This document shows, piece by piece, positions 9,818-18,864 of a DNA stretch of 61,204 nt. Under the pieces are notes generated by a model. The model did not search any database. It worked only from the letters and a program-made list of their open reading frames with translations, and had not been told where the DNA came from. The position numbers and the translations under genes are program-made. This DNA is from Lachnospiraceae bacterium (GTDB lineage: Bacteria > Bacillota > Clostridia > Lachnospirales > Lachnospiraceae): contig QXWO01000036.1 in NCBI GenBank assembly GCA_009911035.1, positions 1-61,204 on the forward strand, given 5' to 3'. Every line of letters starts with the position of its first letter. Position 1 is the stretch's first letter.

Positions 9818-11647
9818 ATGTCCAGGTATTATTGTAATCCGTTAAATCTGACATACCGGTATCAGTTTAATCAGAAGGATGAGGGGTTTTCGAGAAACCG
9901 AGAGGCAGCAGACCCGTCACTGATAATTTATAAAGGGAAATATTATCTGTTCCCTTCCATGAGCCGGGCTTTTTGGACAAGTACAGACCTGATAGAATGG
10001 AAAATGCATGAATTAAAAAATGTACCGGTCTATGACTATGCGCCGGATGTGCGTGTGATTGGGAAATACCTCTATTTCAGTGCTTCAAGACATGGGAAAA
10101 CCTGTCATTTCTACCGGACAGAAGATCCGGAAAGCGGTGAGTTTGAAATGATAGAAGGAACATTTGATTTTTGGGACCCGAATCTGTTTGCAGATGACGA
10201 CGGGAAAATATATTTTTATTGGGGATGCTCAAATTATACGCCTGTCTGGGGAGTGGAACTAGATAAAGATTCTATGAAGCCGCTTGGGGAAAGAAAGGAG
10301 CTGATCACAAATCATAAGGAAAATTTCGGGTACGAACGTGTAGGCGAAAACCATCATTATGATATTACTTCAAATAATGTCTGGCTGATGATGAGGGAAA
10401 ACTTTGCGCAGCAGATGGGGTGCAGGGCAGAAGAGATTACAGATTTGGAGCCAATTATCTGTCAGCTTCCGGAAGAACAGCAGCAGATGATCCGTACAAT
10501 GATTTCTGATAATCCCTATATAGAAGGTGCGTGGATGACAAAATATGATGGAAAATACTACCTTCAGTATGCCTGTACCGGTGCGGAATATAATGTATAC
10601 GGTGATGGTGTTTATGTGTCGGAACATCCGCTCGGTCCTTTTTTACCTGCAAAAAATAATCCATATTCTTATAGCCCTGGTGGTTTTTTCCCGGGTGCAG
10701 GGCATGGTTCGACGCTTGAGGATATTCATGGAAATTACTGGCATACATCTACCATGCGTATTTCTGTCAACCACTCTATGGAAAGAAGGGTTGGACTGTG
10801 GCCGGCAGGATTTGACAGTGATGGAGAACTGTTCTGTAACCAGCGGTATGCAGACTGGCCGTTGAGGGTGGATGGGACCAGGATTGACCCATGGGCAGAA
10901 CCGGAATGGATGCTTTTGTCCTATAACAAAAAGGTGACTGTTTCCAGCGGAGGAGAATCGGCAATGAAAGCAGTGGATGAGAATGTACAGACATGGTGGA
11001 GAGCAGGTTCTGCAGATGCTGGCGAATGGATCAGCATAGATCTGGGAGAAGTAGCGGATGTCAGGGCTGTTCAAATTAATTTTGCAGATGAGCCGGGTAT
11101 TTATCCGCTTCCTGCGGGAAAAAGTACAGTGGATAGCGGGCAGGGGCCAAGCCGCTATATTGAAGAATCAATTTATAAGACAAGATGGCTTCTGGAAGGT
11201 TCTAAAGATGGAAGTGACTGGTTTGTAATAGAAGATAAACAGAAAGCAGATACGGATCTTTCCCATGATCTTGTAGTGAAGGAAGAGGGGATTGCAGTAC
11301 GGCATATACGGCTGACAGTCTATGAGGTTCCTTATGGCTGTGCGCCCTGCATTTCCGGTTTCCGGGTGTTTGGGCGGATAGACAAATATATGCCTCTGCA
11401 GGCAGCAGATGTCTGTGCGAAACGGACAAGCGGAACGGATATGACAGTGACATGGAAGGGAGAAGCGGAAGGCGCAGTGGTCTTATGGGGGCATGAAAAA
11501 GAAAAACTGTATCACAGTTATCATGTGCATGGGGTCAAGGAACTTGAAATAGGTGCTTTGGTAGCCGGAACAAAGGATTATTTTGTCCGCGTGGACCTCT
11601 ATAATGAAAGCGGTATTACAAAAGGTCAGGTTATAAAGGCGGTTTAG
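9818..11647 (+). CDS. Glycoside hydrolase family 43-like enzyme with discoidin-like domain
   Basis: A 609-residue cytoplasmic protein (no signal peptide). The N-terminal half is a five-bladed GH43-like propeller: AADPSLIIYKGKYYLF carries the likely catalytic base Asp, DPNLFADDDGKIYFYWG follows, and IEGAWMTKYDGKYYLQY carries the likely acid Glu. Residues about 365-510 look like an F5/8 type C (CBM32-like) domain (GEWISIDLGEVADVRAVQI). The last 90 residues resemble a fibronectin III domain. AAGGAGG precedes the ATG. It is co-directional with the GH3 gene and converges, with a 17-bp overlap, on the araC-type gene. It probably trims arabinose- or xylose-containing side chains. Confidence 0.85.
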   Translation: MSRYYCNPLNLTYRYQFNQKDEGFSRNREAADPSLIIYKGKYYLFPSMSRAFWTSTDLIEWKMHELKNVPVYDYAPDVRVIGKYLYFSASRHGKTCHFYRTEDPESGEFEMIEGTFDFWDPNLFADDDGKIYFYWGCSNYTPVWGVELDKDSMKPLGERKELITNHKENFGYERVGENHHYDITSNNVWLMMRENFAQQMGCRAEEITDLEPIICQLPEEQQQMIRTMISDNPYIEGAWMTKYDGKYYLQYACTGAEYNVYGDGVYVSEHPLGPFLPAKNNPYSYSPGGFFPGAGHGSTLEDIHGNYWHTSTMRISVNHSMERRVGLWPAGFDSDGELFCNQRYADWPLRVDGTRIDPWAEPEWMLLSYNKKVTVSSGGESAMKAVDENVQTWWRAGSADAGEWISIDLGEVADVRAVQINFADEPGIYPLPAGKSTVDSGQGPSRYIEESIYKTRWLLEGSKDGSDWFVIEDKQKADTDLSHDLVVKEEGIAVRHIRLTVYEVPYGCAPCISGFRVFGRIDKYMPLQAADVCAKRTSGTDMTVTWKGEAEGAVVLWGHEKEKLYHSYHVHGVKELEIGALVAGTKDYFVRVDLYNESGITKGQVIKAV

Positions 11648-12866
11648 GTGACAAGGTTCCTCCGCAGGCAGCAGAACGGTATTCTCTGGGAGATACACCA
11701 TACAGCTTTCGGAAGCTGTCCGTAAAGTAACTCTGTGAACCAAACTGGAGGCGTGCTGCAATCTCCTGAATATCATCGTTGGATGAGGTAAGGAGGTTTG
11801 CGGCTGCTTCCAGACGTTTTCGGCGGATATATTCTGCCGGTGTCATCCCGGTTTCTTTTTTGAATTTTTTACTACAGTAATAATCGGAATAGCCGACATG
11901 ATGTGCCAAATCTGTAATGGCAATTTCCTCTTCCAAATGCATCATAATATAATCACAGCACGCAGCAATCGGTTTAGAATATTGCTGCATTTTTAATTTA
12001 TGGACACGTTCTACATAATCCCGGTACATGGTATTTGAAACAGAAGTAAGGTCACTTAGATCTTGACAGCTTTCTATTGCCTGAAAATATTGGTCAGCAA
12101 GGTTATAGGAAAGTTCCGGGCTGATTCCGCCGTCAATGGCTGCTCTGGAACAAAGGATAATGCCGACTTCCGCAGAATTTTTCATTTGGCGCATGAAATC
12201 ACCGTTGCTGAGTTTTCCAATCTGACCGGTTGTGGCTATTGTGTCGAGATAAGACAGAAGTTCAAGGTTTCCGTCACGAACCATCTGCACCATAGTCTGT
12301 TCGGACTGATAAGTGCCATGCGTGGTATAATTCAGATCCGTTTTTGAAATGGATGGGGCAGATGATTTCATGTAATTAAAATATCGGAAATCACTAGGAG
12401 AGACTTTCTGTCCGGTGATGCAGTGATGCATCATGATTGTATAGTCTAATACAAGGCTCCATGAAATAATGGGGAGCGTTCGGAAGATTTCCTGAACCTG
12501 TTGTCGGCGTATAAAAGATGTACTATTTTGGAGAAAACTCAGATCGGCACTGTGTAGGGCGTCATCATCTATAAAAAAGGGACCCAGTGCATGCAGACGG
12601 ACCGCTTGTTTCTCATAAAACTGCGAAACAGCGATCCACATAATGTTGGCTGCACCAGTAAGGATAACCGGTGATGGATCTTTAAAAATTTTCAGGGAAG
12701 GGTCAGCCTGATTTAAACAGAGTAAAAACCATTGTTGTAAAAGTTCATTGTCAGGACAATTGCTTTGAATCAGGTGCAGTTCTTCATCAAACGTCCAAAG
12801 ATAAAAATTATGGCAGCAGCAAACTATTTCTTGAAAAAGCATCAGCTTGATTTCATTTCCTTCCAT
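11631..12866 (-). CDS. AraC family transcriptional regulator
   Basis: A 411-residue regulator. The C-terminal 100 residues are a double helix-turn-helix AraC domain (ITDLAHHVGYSDYYCSKKFKKETGMTPAEYIRRKRLEAAANLL, then the second helix pair ending in FRKLYGVSPREYR). The N-terminal 290 residues are not a cupin I recognise and may sense a sugar signal. AAGGAG lies just upstream of the start on the minus strand. It is divergent from the sugar transporter gene and converges on GH43, so it is the likely activator of the local glycosidase and transporter genes. Confidence 0.9.
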   Translation of the reverse strand: MEGNEIKLMLFQEIVCCCHNFYLWTFDEELHLIQSNCPDNELLQQWFLLCLNQADPSLKIFKDPSPVILTGAANIMWIAVSQFYEKQAVRLHALGPFFIDDDALHSADLSFLQNSTSFIRRQQVQEIFRTLPIISWSLVLDYTIMMHHCITGQKVSPSDFRYFNYMKSSAPSISKTDLNYTTHGTYQSEQTMVQMVRDGNLELLSYLDTIATTGQIGKLSNGDFMRQMKNSAEVGIILCSRAAIDGGISPELSYNLADQYFQAIESCQDLSDLTSVSNTMYRDYVERVHKLKMQQYSKPIAACCDYIMMHLEEEIAITDLAHHVGYSDYYCSKKFKKETGMTPAEYIRRKRLEAAANLLTSSNDDIQEIAARLQFGSQSYFTDSFRKLYGVSPREYRSAACGGTLSPKPPL

Positions 12867-12956
12867 AGAAAATCTCCTTAATCGTGATGGAATGATTTTA
12901 TTATATATGGCATAGCAGTGATGGTCAATGTGTATTAGGCAAAAAATTCGCTGATT

Positions 12957-13011
12957 CGACTAAAGATAAAAACAAGGCGATTAAAGAGAAATAAAAGCGA
13001 ATAAGAGATAT
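12957..13011. promoter_or_regulatory. Three direct repeats, likely AraC-type operator
   Basis: Three related 14-bp units start at 12957 (CGACTAAAGATAAA), 12978 (CGATTAAAGAGAAA) and 12998 (CGAATAAGAGATAT). They are spaced 21 and 20 bp, about two helical turns, on the same strand. They lie in the divergent region between the AraC-type gene and the GPH transporter. AraC-family proteins commonly bind such direct repeats, so these are candidate operators. Confidence 0.5.
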
Positions 13012-13082
13012 TAAGACATAATGGATTTCAGTAAAATGGAATTACGATAAATCAGAGGTCAGTGAAAATGAAAGGAGAAGGT

Positions 13083-14438
13083 ATGGAAACAAAAAGTAAA
13101 CGGGATATGCAAGGAAAGATAGGTGTCGTAAAATTTTGGACATGGAGTGCAAGAGATTTGTCATTATCAGCAAATTTCATTGTTTTAAGCTTTATTTCTA
13201 TCTATTGCACGAATACACTCAATATGGAACCGGCACTGGTGGGGATTTTACTGATGGGCAGTAAGGTAGTGGATGCCGTTACAGATCTTTTCGCAGGGTA
13301 TCTTGTGGACAGGACAGAGACAAAGTGGGGGAAAGGACGTCCTTATGAATTTGCAATTTTTGGGGTCTGGCTGTGTACGTGGCTGTTATATTCCACACCG
13401 GCGGAAGCTGGCACAACAATGAAAGCGGTTTGGATTTTTGCTATGTATATGTTCGTAAATTCGGTATTTACAACGCTTCTCAATGCGTCTGGCAATCCCT
13501 ATATGGTCCGGGCATTTGGAGATAATGAACAGAGAGTGAGGCTGGCATCCTTTGGCGGAATCATCATTATGGTTGCAAGTATTGTTATTAATATAACATT
13601 TCCGATTGCAATGACGAGAATTGCTACTTCCGCAGCGGGTTGGAGAAAAATGATCGGGATGTTTGCGCTCCCGCTGGCAGTAATCGGCATTTTGCGTTTT
13701 TTCTTTGTCAAGGAGACTGAAAAAGTAGATACAGTCAGTGAAAAGGTTTCTTTTAAAGATGTCCTTACTGTTTTGAAAGAAAACAAGTATGTGTATATGG
13801 TAATTGCACTGCAATTGGTATACAGTCTTGTTACAGGAACAGGCGTTGTCACTTACTATTTTACTTATATCGTTAAGAATCTTGAGGTAATGGGAGTTGT
13901 TAGTTCTGTCAGTGTGTTTGTGGTTCCCCTTATGATATTTTTCCCGCTTATGCTGAAAAAGGTTCCGATGGGAAAAATGGTACAGATTGGTTGTGTTTTC
14001 TACGCAATTGGAAGTTTTGTTGCTTTTGTATCGGGTGGAAGCATCCCGGTCCTCATTGGCGCTACAGTTATTACCGGGATTGGTACACTGCCGGTTACAT
14101 ATCTGGTCAACCTTATGGCTTTGGACTGCGGTTCTTATAACGCATACAAAGGGCGGCAGCGTATGGATGGCACAATCGGCGCAATCAAAGGGTTTGCAAA
14201 CAAGCTTGGCGGAGCCTGCGGCTCTGGACTGCTGGGAATTATGCTTACAATGGGAGGTTTTGATTCAACTTTAGAAACACAGACCAGCAGTGCCAATTTT
14301 ATGATAGTTGCGTTATATACATTAATTCCCTGTATTTTATTTGCAGTAATGGCAGTTATGTTCAGTTTTTATAAACTGGATAAGATGATGCCGGAGATTA
14401 ATCGTGTGATAGAAAGTAAAAGTGCAGAAATATCATAA
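13083..14438 (+). CDS. GPH-family (MelB-like) sugar:cation symporter
   Basis: A 451-residue, 12-helix membrane transporter of the glycoside-pentoside-hexuronide family. Visible marks are WSARDLSLSANFIVLSFISIYC at the N-terminus, VDAVTDLFAGYLVDRTETKWGKGRPY (the D..D/GKGRPY motif conserved in GPH proteins) and a central loop RFFFVKETE. The ATG at 13083 sits 5 bp after AAGGAG; upstream in-frame starts do not. It imports the oligosaccharides or glycosides that the neighbouring GH3, GH43 and GH2 enzymes cleave in the cytoplasm. It is divergent from the AraC regulator. Confidence 0.9.
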   Translation: METKSKRDMQGKIGVVKFWTWSARDLSLSANFIVLSFISIYCTNTLNMEPALVGILLMGSKVVDAVTDLFAGYLVDRTETKWGKGRPYEFAIFGVWLCTWLLYSTPAEAGTTMKAVWIFAMYMFVNSVFTTLLNASGNPYMVRAFGDNEQRVRLASFGGIIIMVASIVINITFPIAMTRIATSAAGWRKMIGMFALPLAVIGILRFFFVKETEKVDTVSEKVSFKDVLTVLKENKYVYMVIALQLVYSLVTGTGVVTYYFTYIVKNLEVMGVVSSVSVFVVPLMIFFPLMLKKVPMGKMVQIGCVFYAIGSFVAFVSGGSIPVLIGATVITGIGTLPVTYLVNLMALDCGSYNAYKGRQRMDGTIGAIKGFANKLGGACGSGLLGIMLTMGGFDSTLETQTSSANFMIVALYTLIPCILFAVMAVMFSFYKLDKMMPEINRVIESKSAEIS

Positions 14439-14596
14439 CAATTGAGAAATGTTCCTGGATGACAGATTCTTGAGAAGAAAACGGAAAAGTGCTGTTTCTG
14501 CACATATATTGTGTGATGGAGCAGCACTTTGTTTATTATGGCAGAATGTTCACAAACGGGTATCTGTTGTCTGTAAAGAAAGGTGGTCGTCAGAAT

Positions 14597-16993
14597 ATGA
14601 AAAAAATAGATTTTAACAGAGAATGGACTGTGCAAAAGGATGGAAATGAAGAGGTGTTGGAAGTTGATCTGCCGCATGATGCAATGATTTATGAGAAAAG
14701 AAGCAAAGATGCGCCAACAGCCGGTGCATCCGGATATTTTTACGGTGGCAGATATATTTATAATAAGCAATGGGATGTGCCGCAGGAATGGGAGTCCAAA
14801 ACAATCCTGATGGAATGCGAAGGGGTATATATGAATGCCGGCGTATTGGTAAATGGAGAAGAAGTGAAGCAGTGGCCCTATGGTTATACGAATTTTTATG
14901 TGGATTTGGGGAAGCATCTGGACTATGGGAAGAAGAATATAATTACTGTGATTGCTGATAATTCAAAAACACCGAATACCCGCTGGTATTCAGGAAGCGG
15001 TATTTATCGGGAAGTGCATCTGTATGTGTCAGGCAGTGAATATATTGCGCCGGAAGGGGTCAAAGTCAGTGTCATAGATGAAAAAGAGATACAGGTAAAT
15101 GTCATGGGCAGTTTTAGCAGTGACACGAAAATAGTGACTGAAATATTGGATGGAGAGAAGGTTATTGCATCCGGGGAAGGAAAAACCCAGTTTTTTAAGA
15201 TAGAGAATATGAAATGCTGGGATGCTGAGACACCATATCTTTATCAATGCAGGGTTCGTTTGGAAAATGAAGGGGAAATATTAGATGATTCTGCTGTATC
15301 CTTTGGAGTACGCACAATAGCATGGGGAAAAGAGGGGTGTACAATCAATGGAAAGAAAGTATTACTGCGAGGGGCATGTATACACCATGACAATGGCATT
15401 TTAGGAGCATGTGGATTTGCTGATGCGGAGCGGCGCCGCATACGCATTCTGAAGGAAGCCGGGTTTAACGCCATACGCAGTTCCCACAATCCTGTATCGA
15501 AAGCAATGATGGAAGCATGCGATACATTGGGCATGTATATAATAGATGAATCCTTTGATATGTGGATGATCCAGAAAAATCCCTTTGACTATGGCGGAGA
15601 GACTTTTCTTAAATGGTGGAAAAAAGATACAGAGGCTATGATTTCAAAAGATTTTAACCATCCGGCGGTCATTATGTATTCGATAGGGAATGAGATTTCG
15701 GATTTAGGAGCGTTAGAAGGACAGGAAATGTGCAGGGAAATGGCTGATTTTGTGAGGAAGCAGGATACAAGCCGTCCGGTTACACTGGGTATTAATCTGA
15801 TGCTGGCTGCTATGGTCGCAAAAGGGAAAGGGATGTATGGTGTTGATGAAAATGGCAGGGATAAGGGGAAAGGCACACAATCCATGGATTCTGTGCCTAC
15901 AAGTTCTTTCTTTAATGTGATGATGAATAGAATGGGGCAGATTATAGATATGCAGTCTGCATCTAAGGGAGCGGATCAGGTGGTGGAGAAGGTATCAGGA
16001 ATTTTGGATATTCCGGGATATAACTATGCAACATCCAGATATAGAAAAGAAGCCAGAAAATATCCGGAACGTGCATTTGTAGGAGCAGAGACACTGCCGA
16101 AATCATTATACCGGAATTGGCAGTTGGTAAAAGAAATCCCCAATCTTATTGGTGATTTTATATGGACTGGATGGGATTATCTGGGGGAATCCGGGATAGG
16201 AACTATCCAGTATAAGGATAAAAAGACAAAGAGGGATTTGGAGGAAGGTCTGATCATTTCAGGAGGACCAGGTGTAATTGATATTTGCGGAAAGATGCGT
16301 CCGGAAACGGGATGGAATAAGGCAATTTGGGGTTTGTCAGATAAGCCGGTTATAGGGGTGCTTCCTGTGATCCATGCGGATGATTTCCAGTCTGCTTCTA
16401 TGTGGAGGAATACGGATACGGTGGAAAGCTGGTCGTGGGAAGGCTGTGAAGGTAAAAGGACACAGGTAACTGTTTATTCCAATGCGGATAGAATCGAACT
16501 TATCCTGAATGGTAATTCACTTGGGAAGAAAAAGATAAAGGAATGTAAAGCAGTATTCAAAAAGGTCATATATGTACCGGGAAAGCTGGAGGCTGTGGCA
16601 TATGATACATATGGAAAAGAACTATCCCGGAATATGTTAAAAACAGCAGAGGGAAGGACTGTGATTAAGTTAAAACCGGAAACAGGTGAGATGAAAGCCA
16701 ATGGGCAGGATTTGTGCTATCTGAATATCAATCTGTGCGGTGAAAACGGAGTGACCAAATCATCTGTGGATCAGAAGATAACTGTAACGGTGGAGGGGAG
16801 CGGAACATTACAGGCGTTAGGTTCCGCACGTCCTCATATGGCAGAGAACTTTTATAGTGATACACATACTACCTATTATGGAAAGGCATTAGCCATTATC
16901 CGTGCGGGGTATGAAGCGGGGAAAATTAAGGTGCGTGTATCGGGAGATGGGGTTGAACAGCAAGAGATTTCTATTTTAGTGCATGATCTGTAA
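14597..16993 (+). CDS. Glycoside hydrolase family 2 enzyme
   Basis: A 798-residue cytoplasmic enzyme. It has an N-terminal sugar-binding domain (VDLPHDAM, GYTNFYVDLG), an immunoglobulin-like domain and a TIM barrel with the family signature around IRSSHNP. The acid/base Glu is in VIMYSIGNE and a likely nucleophile Glu is in AFVGAETLPKS. The C-terminal part (WSWEGCEGKRTQVTVYSN) matches the DUF4982-type domain common in GH2. The ATG at 14597 is chosen because AAAGGTGG precedes it and the protein then starts MKKIDFNREW as the family does; an ORF extension to 14489 has no site. Beta-galactosidase and beta-glucuronidase-like activities are both possible. Confidence 0.9.
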   Translation: MKKIDFNREWTVQKDGNEEVLEVDLPHDAMIYEKRSKDAPTAGASGYFYGGRYIYNKQWDVPQEWESKTILMECEGVYMNAGVLVNGEEVKQWPYGYTNFYVDLGKHLDYGKKNIITVIADNSKTPNTRWYSGSGIYREVHLYVSGSEYIAPEGVKVSVIDEKEIQVNVMGSFSSDTKIVTEILDGEKVIASGEGKTQFFKIENMKCWDAETPYLYQCRVRLENEGEILDDSAVSFGVRTIAWGKEGCTINGKKVLLRGACIHHDNGILGACGFADAERRRIRILKEAGFNAIRSSHNPVSKAMMEACDTLGMYIIDESFDMWMIQKNPFDYGGETFLKWWKKDTEAMISKDFNHPAVIMYSIGNEISDLGALEGQEMCREMADFVRKQDTSRPVTLGINLMLAAMVAKGKGMYGVDENGRDKGKGTQSMDSVPTSSFFNVMMNRMGQIIDMQSASKGADQVVEKVSGILDIPGYNYATSRYRKEARKYPERAFVGAETLPKSLYRNWQLVKEIPNLIGDFIWTGWDYLGESGIGTIQYKDKKTKRDLEEGLIISGGPGVIDICGKMRPETGWNKAIWGLSDKPVIGVLPVIHADDFQSASMWRNTDTVESWSWEGCEGKRTQVTVYSNADRIELILNGNSLGKKKIKECKAVFKKVIYVPGKLEAVAYDTYGKELSRNMLKTAEGRTVIKLKPETGEMKANGQDLCYLNINLCGENGVTKSSVDQKITVTVEGSGTLQALGSARPHMAENFYSDTHTTYYGKALAIIRAGYEAGKIKVRVSGDGVEQQEISILVHDL

Positions 16994-17158
16994 TGGTGTA
17001 AGCTATATTGCAAAGATAGTGTAGGGAAAGAACAGAAAGAATCCCTAATTATAAGCAACGTGGTTTTGATACAGGTTTTGTTTGATGTTACTGTAAGAGA
17101 GATAAGATATTTTAGCTGATTTGTTTTGCTATATACCAAGGAGTGTGCTTAATTTCAA

Positions 17159-17193
17159 AAGCAGGATCAGAGTACACCATCTGATTCTGCTTT
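17159..17193 (+). terminator. Probable terminator after the GH2 gene
   Basis: A 13-bp stem (AAGCAGGATCAGA pairs with TCTGATTCTGCTT) has an 8-nt loop. It lies 166 bp downstream of the GH2 stop. The T run after it is short, so termination strength is uncertain. Confidence 0.5.
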
Positions 17194-17331
17194 CCAAAGA
17201 AATACTTCAAATAGATATCTTTGTGATATTTATTATATAAATCTGAGAGTAGCCTTCAGAGGGATAGTGTTATGATAAAATTATAAGATATGGAATTCGG
17301 TGGTTGGCAGGGCTGGTGGGAATTTTCCATA

Positions 17332-17361
17332 CCGGTATCCTACAGATATGCAGGATACCGG
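17332..17361. repeat. 10-bp perfect inverted repeat upstream of xis remnant
   Basis: CCGGTATCCT and AGGATACCGG are separated by 10 bp. The pair lies about 80 bp upstream of the xis remnant. It could be a regulatory or recombinase site of the former element, or simply a hairpin. Confidence 0.4.
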
Positions 17362-17439
17362 AAAATGGTCGGTTTCTTGTCATAGCTGGGAGAAAGCCGG
17401 ATAACACAAAGGGCAGCCGGAAGGAGGATCGCTGAAAAT

Positions 17440-17649
17440 ATGAGCAATGATAATATAGATAAAGTACCAATTTGGGAGAAAGCCAATTTAACGATTAAGG
17501 AGGCATCTGAATATTCCAATATAGGGATCAATCATATAGAAGAATAATTAAAGATACCAAGCTGCAGTTTTGTGCTGTATGTGGGGAAAAAGAAACTTGT
17601 AAAACGTAGAGAGTTTGAGCATTTTTTAAGTAACACCTTGGAAATATAG
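17440..17649 (+). pseudogene. xis: Tn916-family excisionase remnant
   Basis: The frame opens with MSNDNIDKVPIWEKANLTIKEASEY, the start expected of Tn916-type Xis proteins (IPIWEK..LTIEEAS). It hits a TAA at 17545-17547, then continues in the same frame with CSFVLYVGKKKLVKRREFE, the usual C-terminal half, to a TAG at 17647. One nonsense mutation therefore separates two recognisable halves. AAGGAGG precedes the ATG. It stands upstream of a decayed integrase, the normal xis-int order of conjugative transposons. Confidence 0.8.
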
Positions 17650-17729
17650 AAATCCTCTAATTTACTTTTGAGCCTTGATATGCTATACTGACATAGGTGT
17701 TAAGGCTCTTTTTACGCGCGTAGCGATGA

Positions 17730-17792
17730 AAATGCCATGCTTGCATAGGCATTTGAGGAGCACCGCGATAGTCACAGAATTTGTTCTGTGAC
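17730..17792. repeat. Two adjacent hairpins in the integrase leader
   Basis: The first hairpin is AAATGCC / GGCATTT around an ATGCTTGCAT core (17730-17754), the same core as at 6730 and 18708. The second is GTCACAGAA-TTTG-TTCTGTGAC (17771-17792), a perfect 9-bp stem just upstream of the ribosome site of the integrase remnant. Confidence 0.55.
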
Positions 17793-17809
17793 AGAAAGGA
17801 GCTTTTACT

Positions 17810-18650
17810 ATGGGAAAAGACTTAAAAGGAAAGGAACTTGGTGTCGGAATAAGCCAAAGGTCTGACTGTTTCTATGTTGGCAGATTTACCACTAAATATG
17901 GACAGCGGAAACAGAAATTATTCCACAAACTGCAAGAGTGCAGGCAGTGGATGGCAGATTCACAGTATCAGGACGAGCATAGCAATCTGAATTTCCCGGC
18001 AGAAATGATGGTAAAGGCATAGATGAAGGAGATCGTACCTCTACTATTTATCAGGCAAGGATAACATTGTTCAATATGCTTGATTATGCGTATCAAAATG
18101 ATGTGATTATGAAAAAGCCCTGTAATGGAATGGTAAAGTCTGATATTGGAAAACCTACACAGAAGAAGGAAGCACTGACGCTGGAGCAGCAGAAAAGGTT
18201 TGTAAAAGGAATCGTAGGAAATACATACGAGTACCAGTATAAATTTTTGCTGCAGACAGGGCTTAGGACAGGAGAACTTGCAGGCTTGAAATGATCAGAT
18301 ATTGATTTTGATAACTGTACCCTGACGATTAGCCGCTCTATGGAATATCGACATGCTACCGGGGAATGGAGGATCGGAGAACCTAAGAGTAAATCGGGGT
18401 ATCGTTCAATTCCATTGACGCTATGTTGTTTAAACAGTGTGACGAGATAGGGATTCCGAGATTCTCCATGCATGTATTGTGTCATACATTTGCCACCAGA
18501 TGTATTGAGGGCGGTATGAAATCAAAGACGTTGCAGACGATACTTGGACATTCTAATATTGGTATAACAATGAATCTGTATGTTTACACGACAGAAGATG
18601 AAAGGCATAAGGAAATTGAAATGATTGCGGTGTCTCTCAAGGTTGTGTAA
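17810..18650 (+). pseudogene. int: Tyrosine integrase remnant (Tn916/Tn1549-type)
   Basis: Pieces of a conjugative-transposon integrase appear in more than one frame. The N-terminal part (17810-18022) reads MGKDLKGKELGVGISQRSDC. The core-binding part resumes near 18026 in another frame (TIYQARITLFNMLDYAYQND), with the catalytic-Arg motif TGLRTGELAGLK ending at a TGA (18292-18294). The frame then continues to about IPL, followed by a deletion of roughly 45 codons. The end (18423-18650) carries HVLCHTFATR, LGHSNIG and MNLYVYTT. The family motif is HxLRHTFATR, so the second catalytic Arg has become Cys. The gene is dead, and with the xis remnant it marks a lost integrative element. Confidence 0.88.
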
Positions 18651-18707
18651 TATTTGAACCACGCAGCTCAAAAACATTCGTTTTCTCGCTCGTTGGCTTC
18701 GCCAACT

Positions 18708-18768
18708 AAAATTTCAAATAGATATTTTCGCCCATGCAAGCATGGCTCAAAATCTATTTTGAAATTTT
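18708..18768. repeat. Long AT-rich hairpin with CATGCAAGCATG core
   Basis: Two arms of about 20 bp (starting AAAATTTCAAATAGAT and ending ATCTATTTTGAAATTTT) surround GCCCATGC-AA-GCATGGC. It lies between the integrase remnant and ychF. It shares its core with the hairpins at 6730 and 17730. Confidence 0.6.
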
Positions 18769-18780
18769 GAATGGTTCAGA

Positions 18781-18804
18781 TTGGTACGTAAATTGGTACG
18801 TAAC
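18781..18804. repeat. Tandem 12-bp repeat upstream of ychF
   Basis: Two copies in tandem, TTGGTACGTAAA and TTGGTACGTAAC. They lie at the boundary between the decayed integrase region and ychF, where an attachment or integrase arm-binding site of the former element would be expected. That role is inference. Confidence 0.45.
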
Positions 18805-18864
18805 CAAAGCCTTGAAAGGCGAAAACCCCATAAAATCAAGGTTTTCAAGGAGGTATATATAAAA

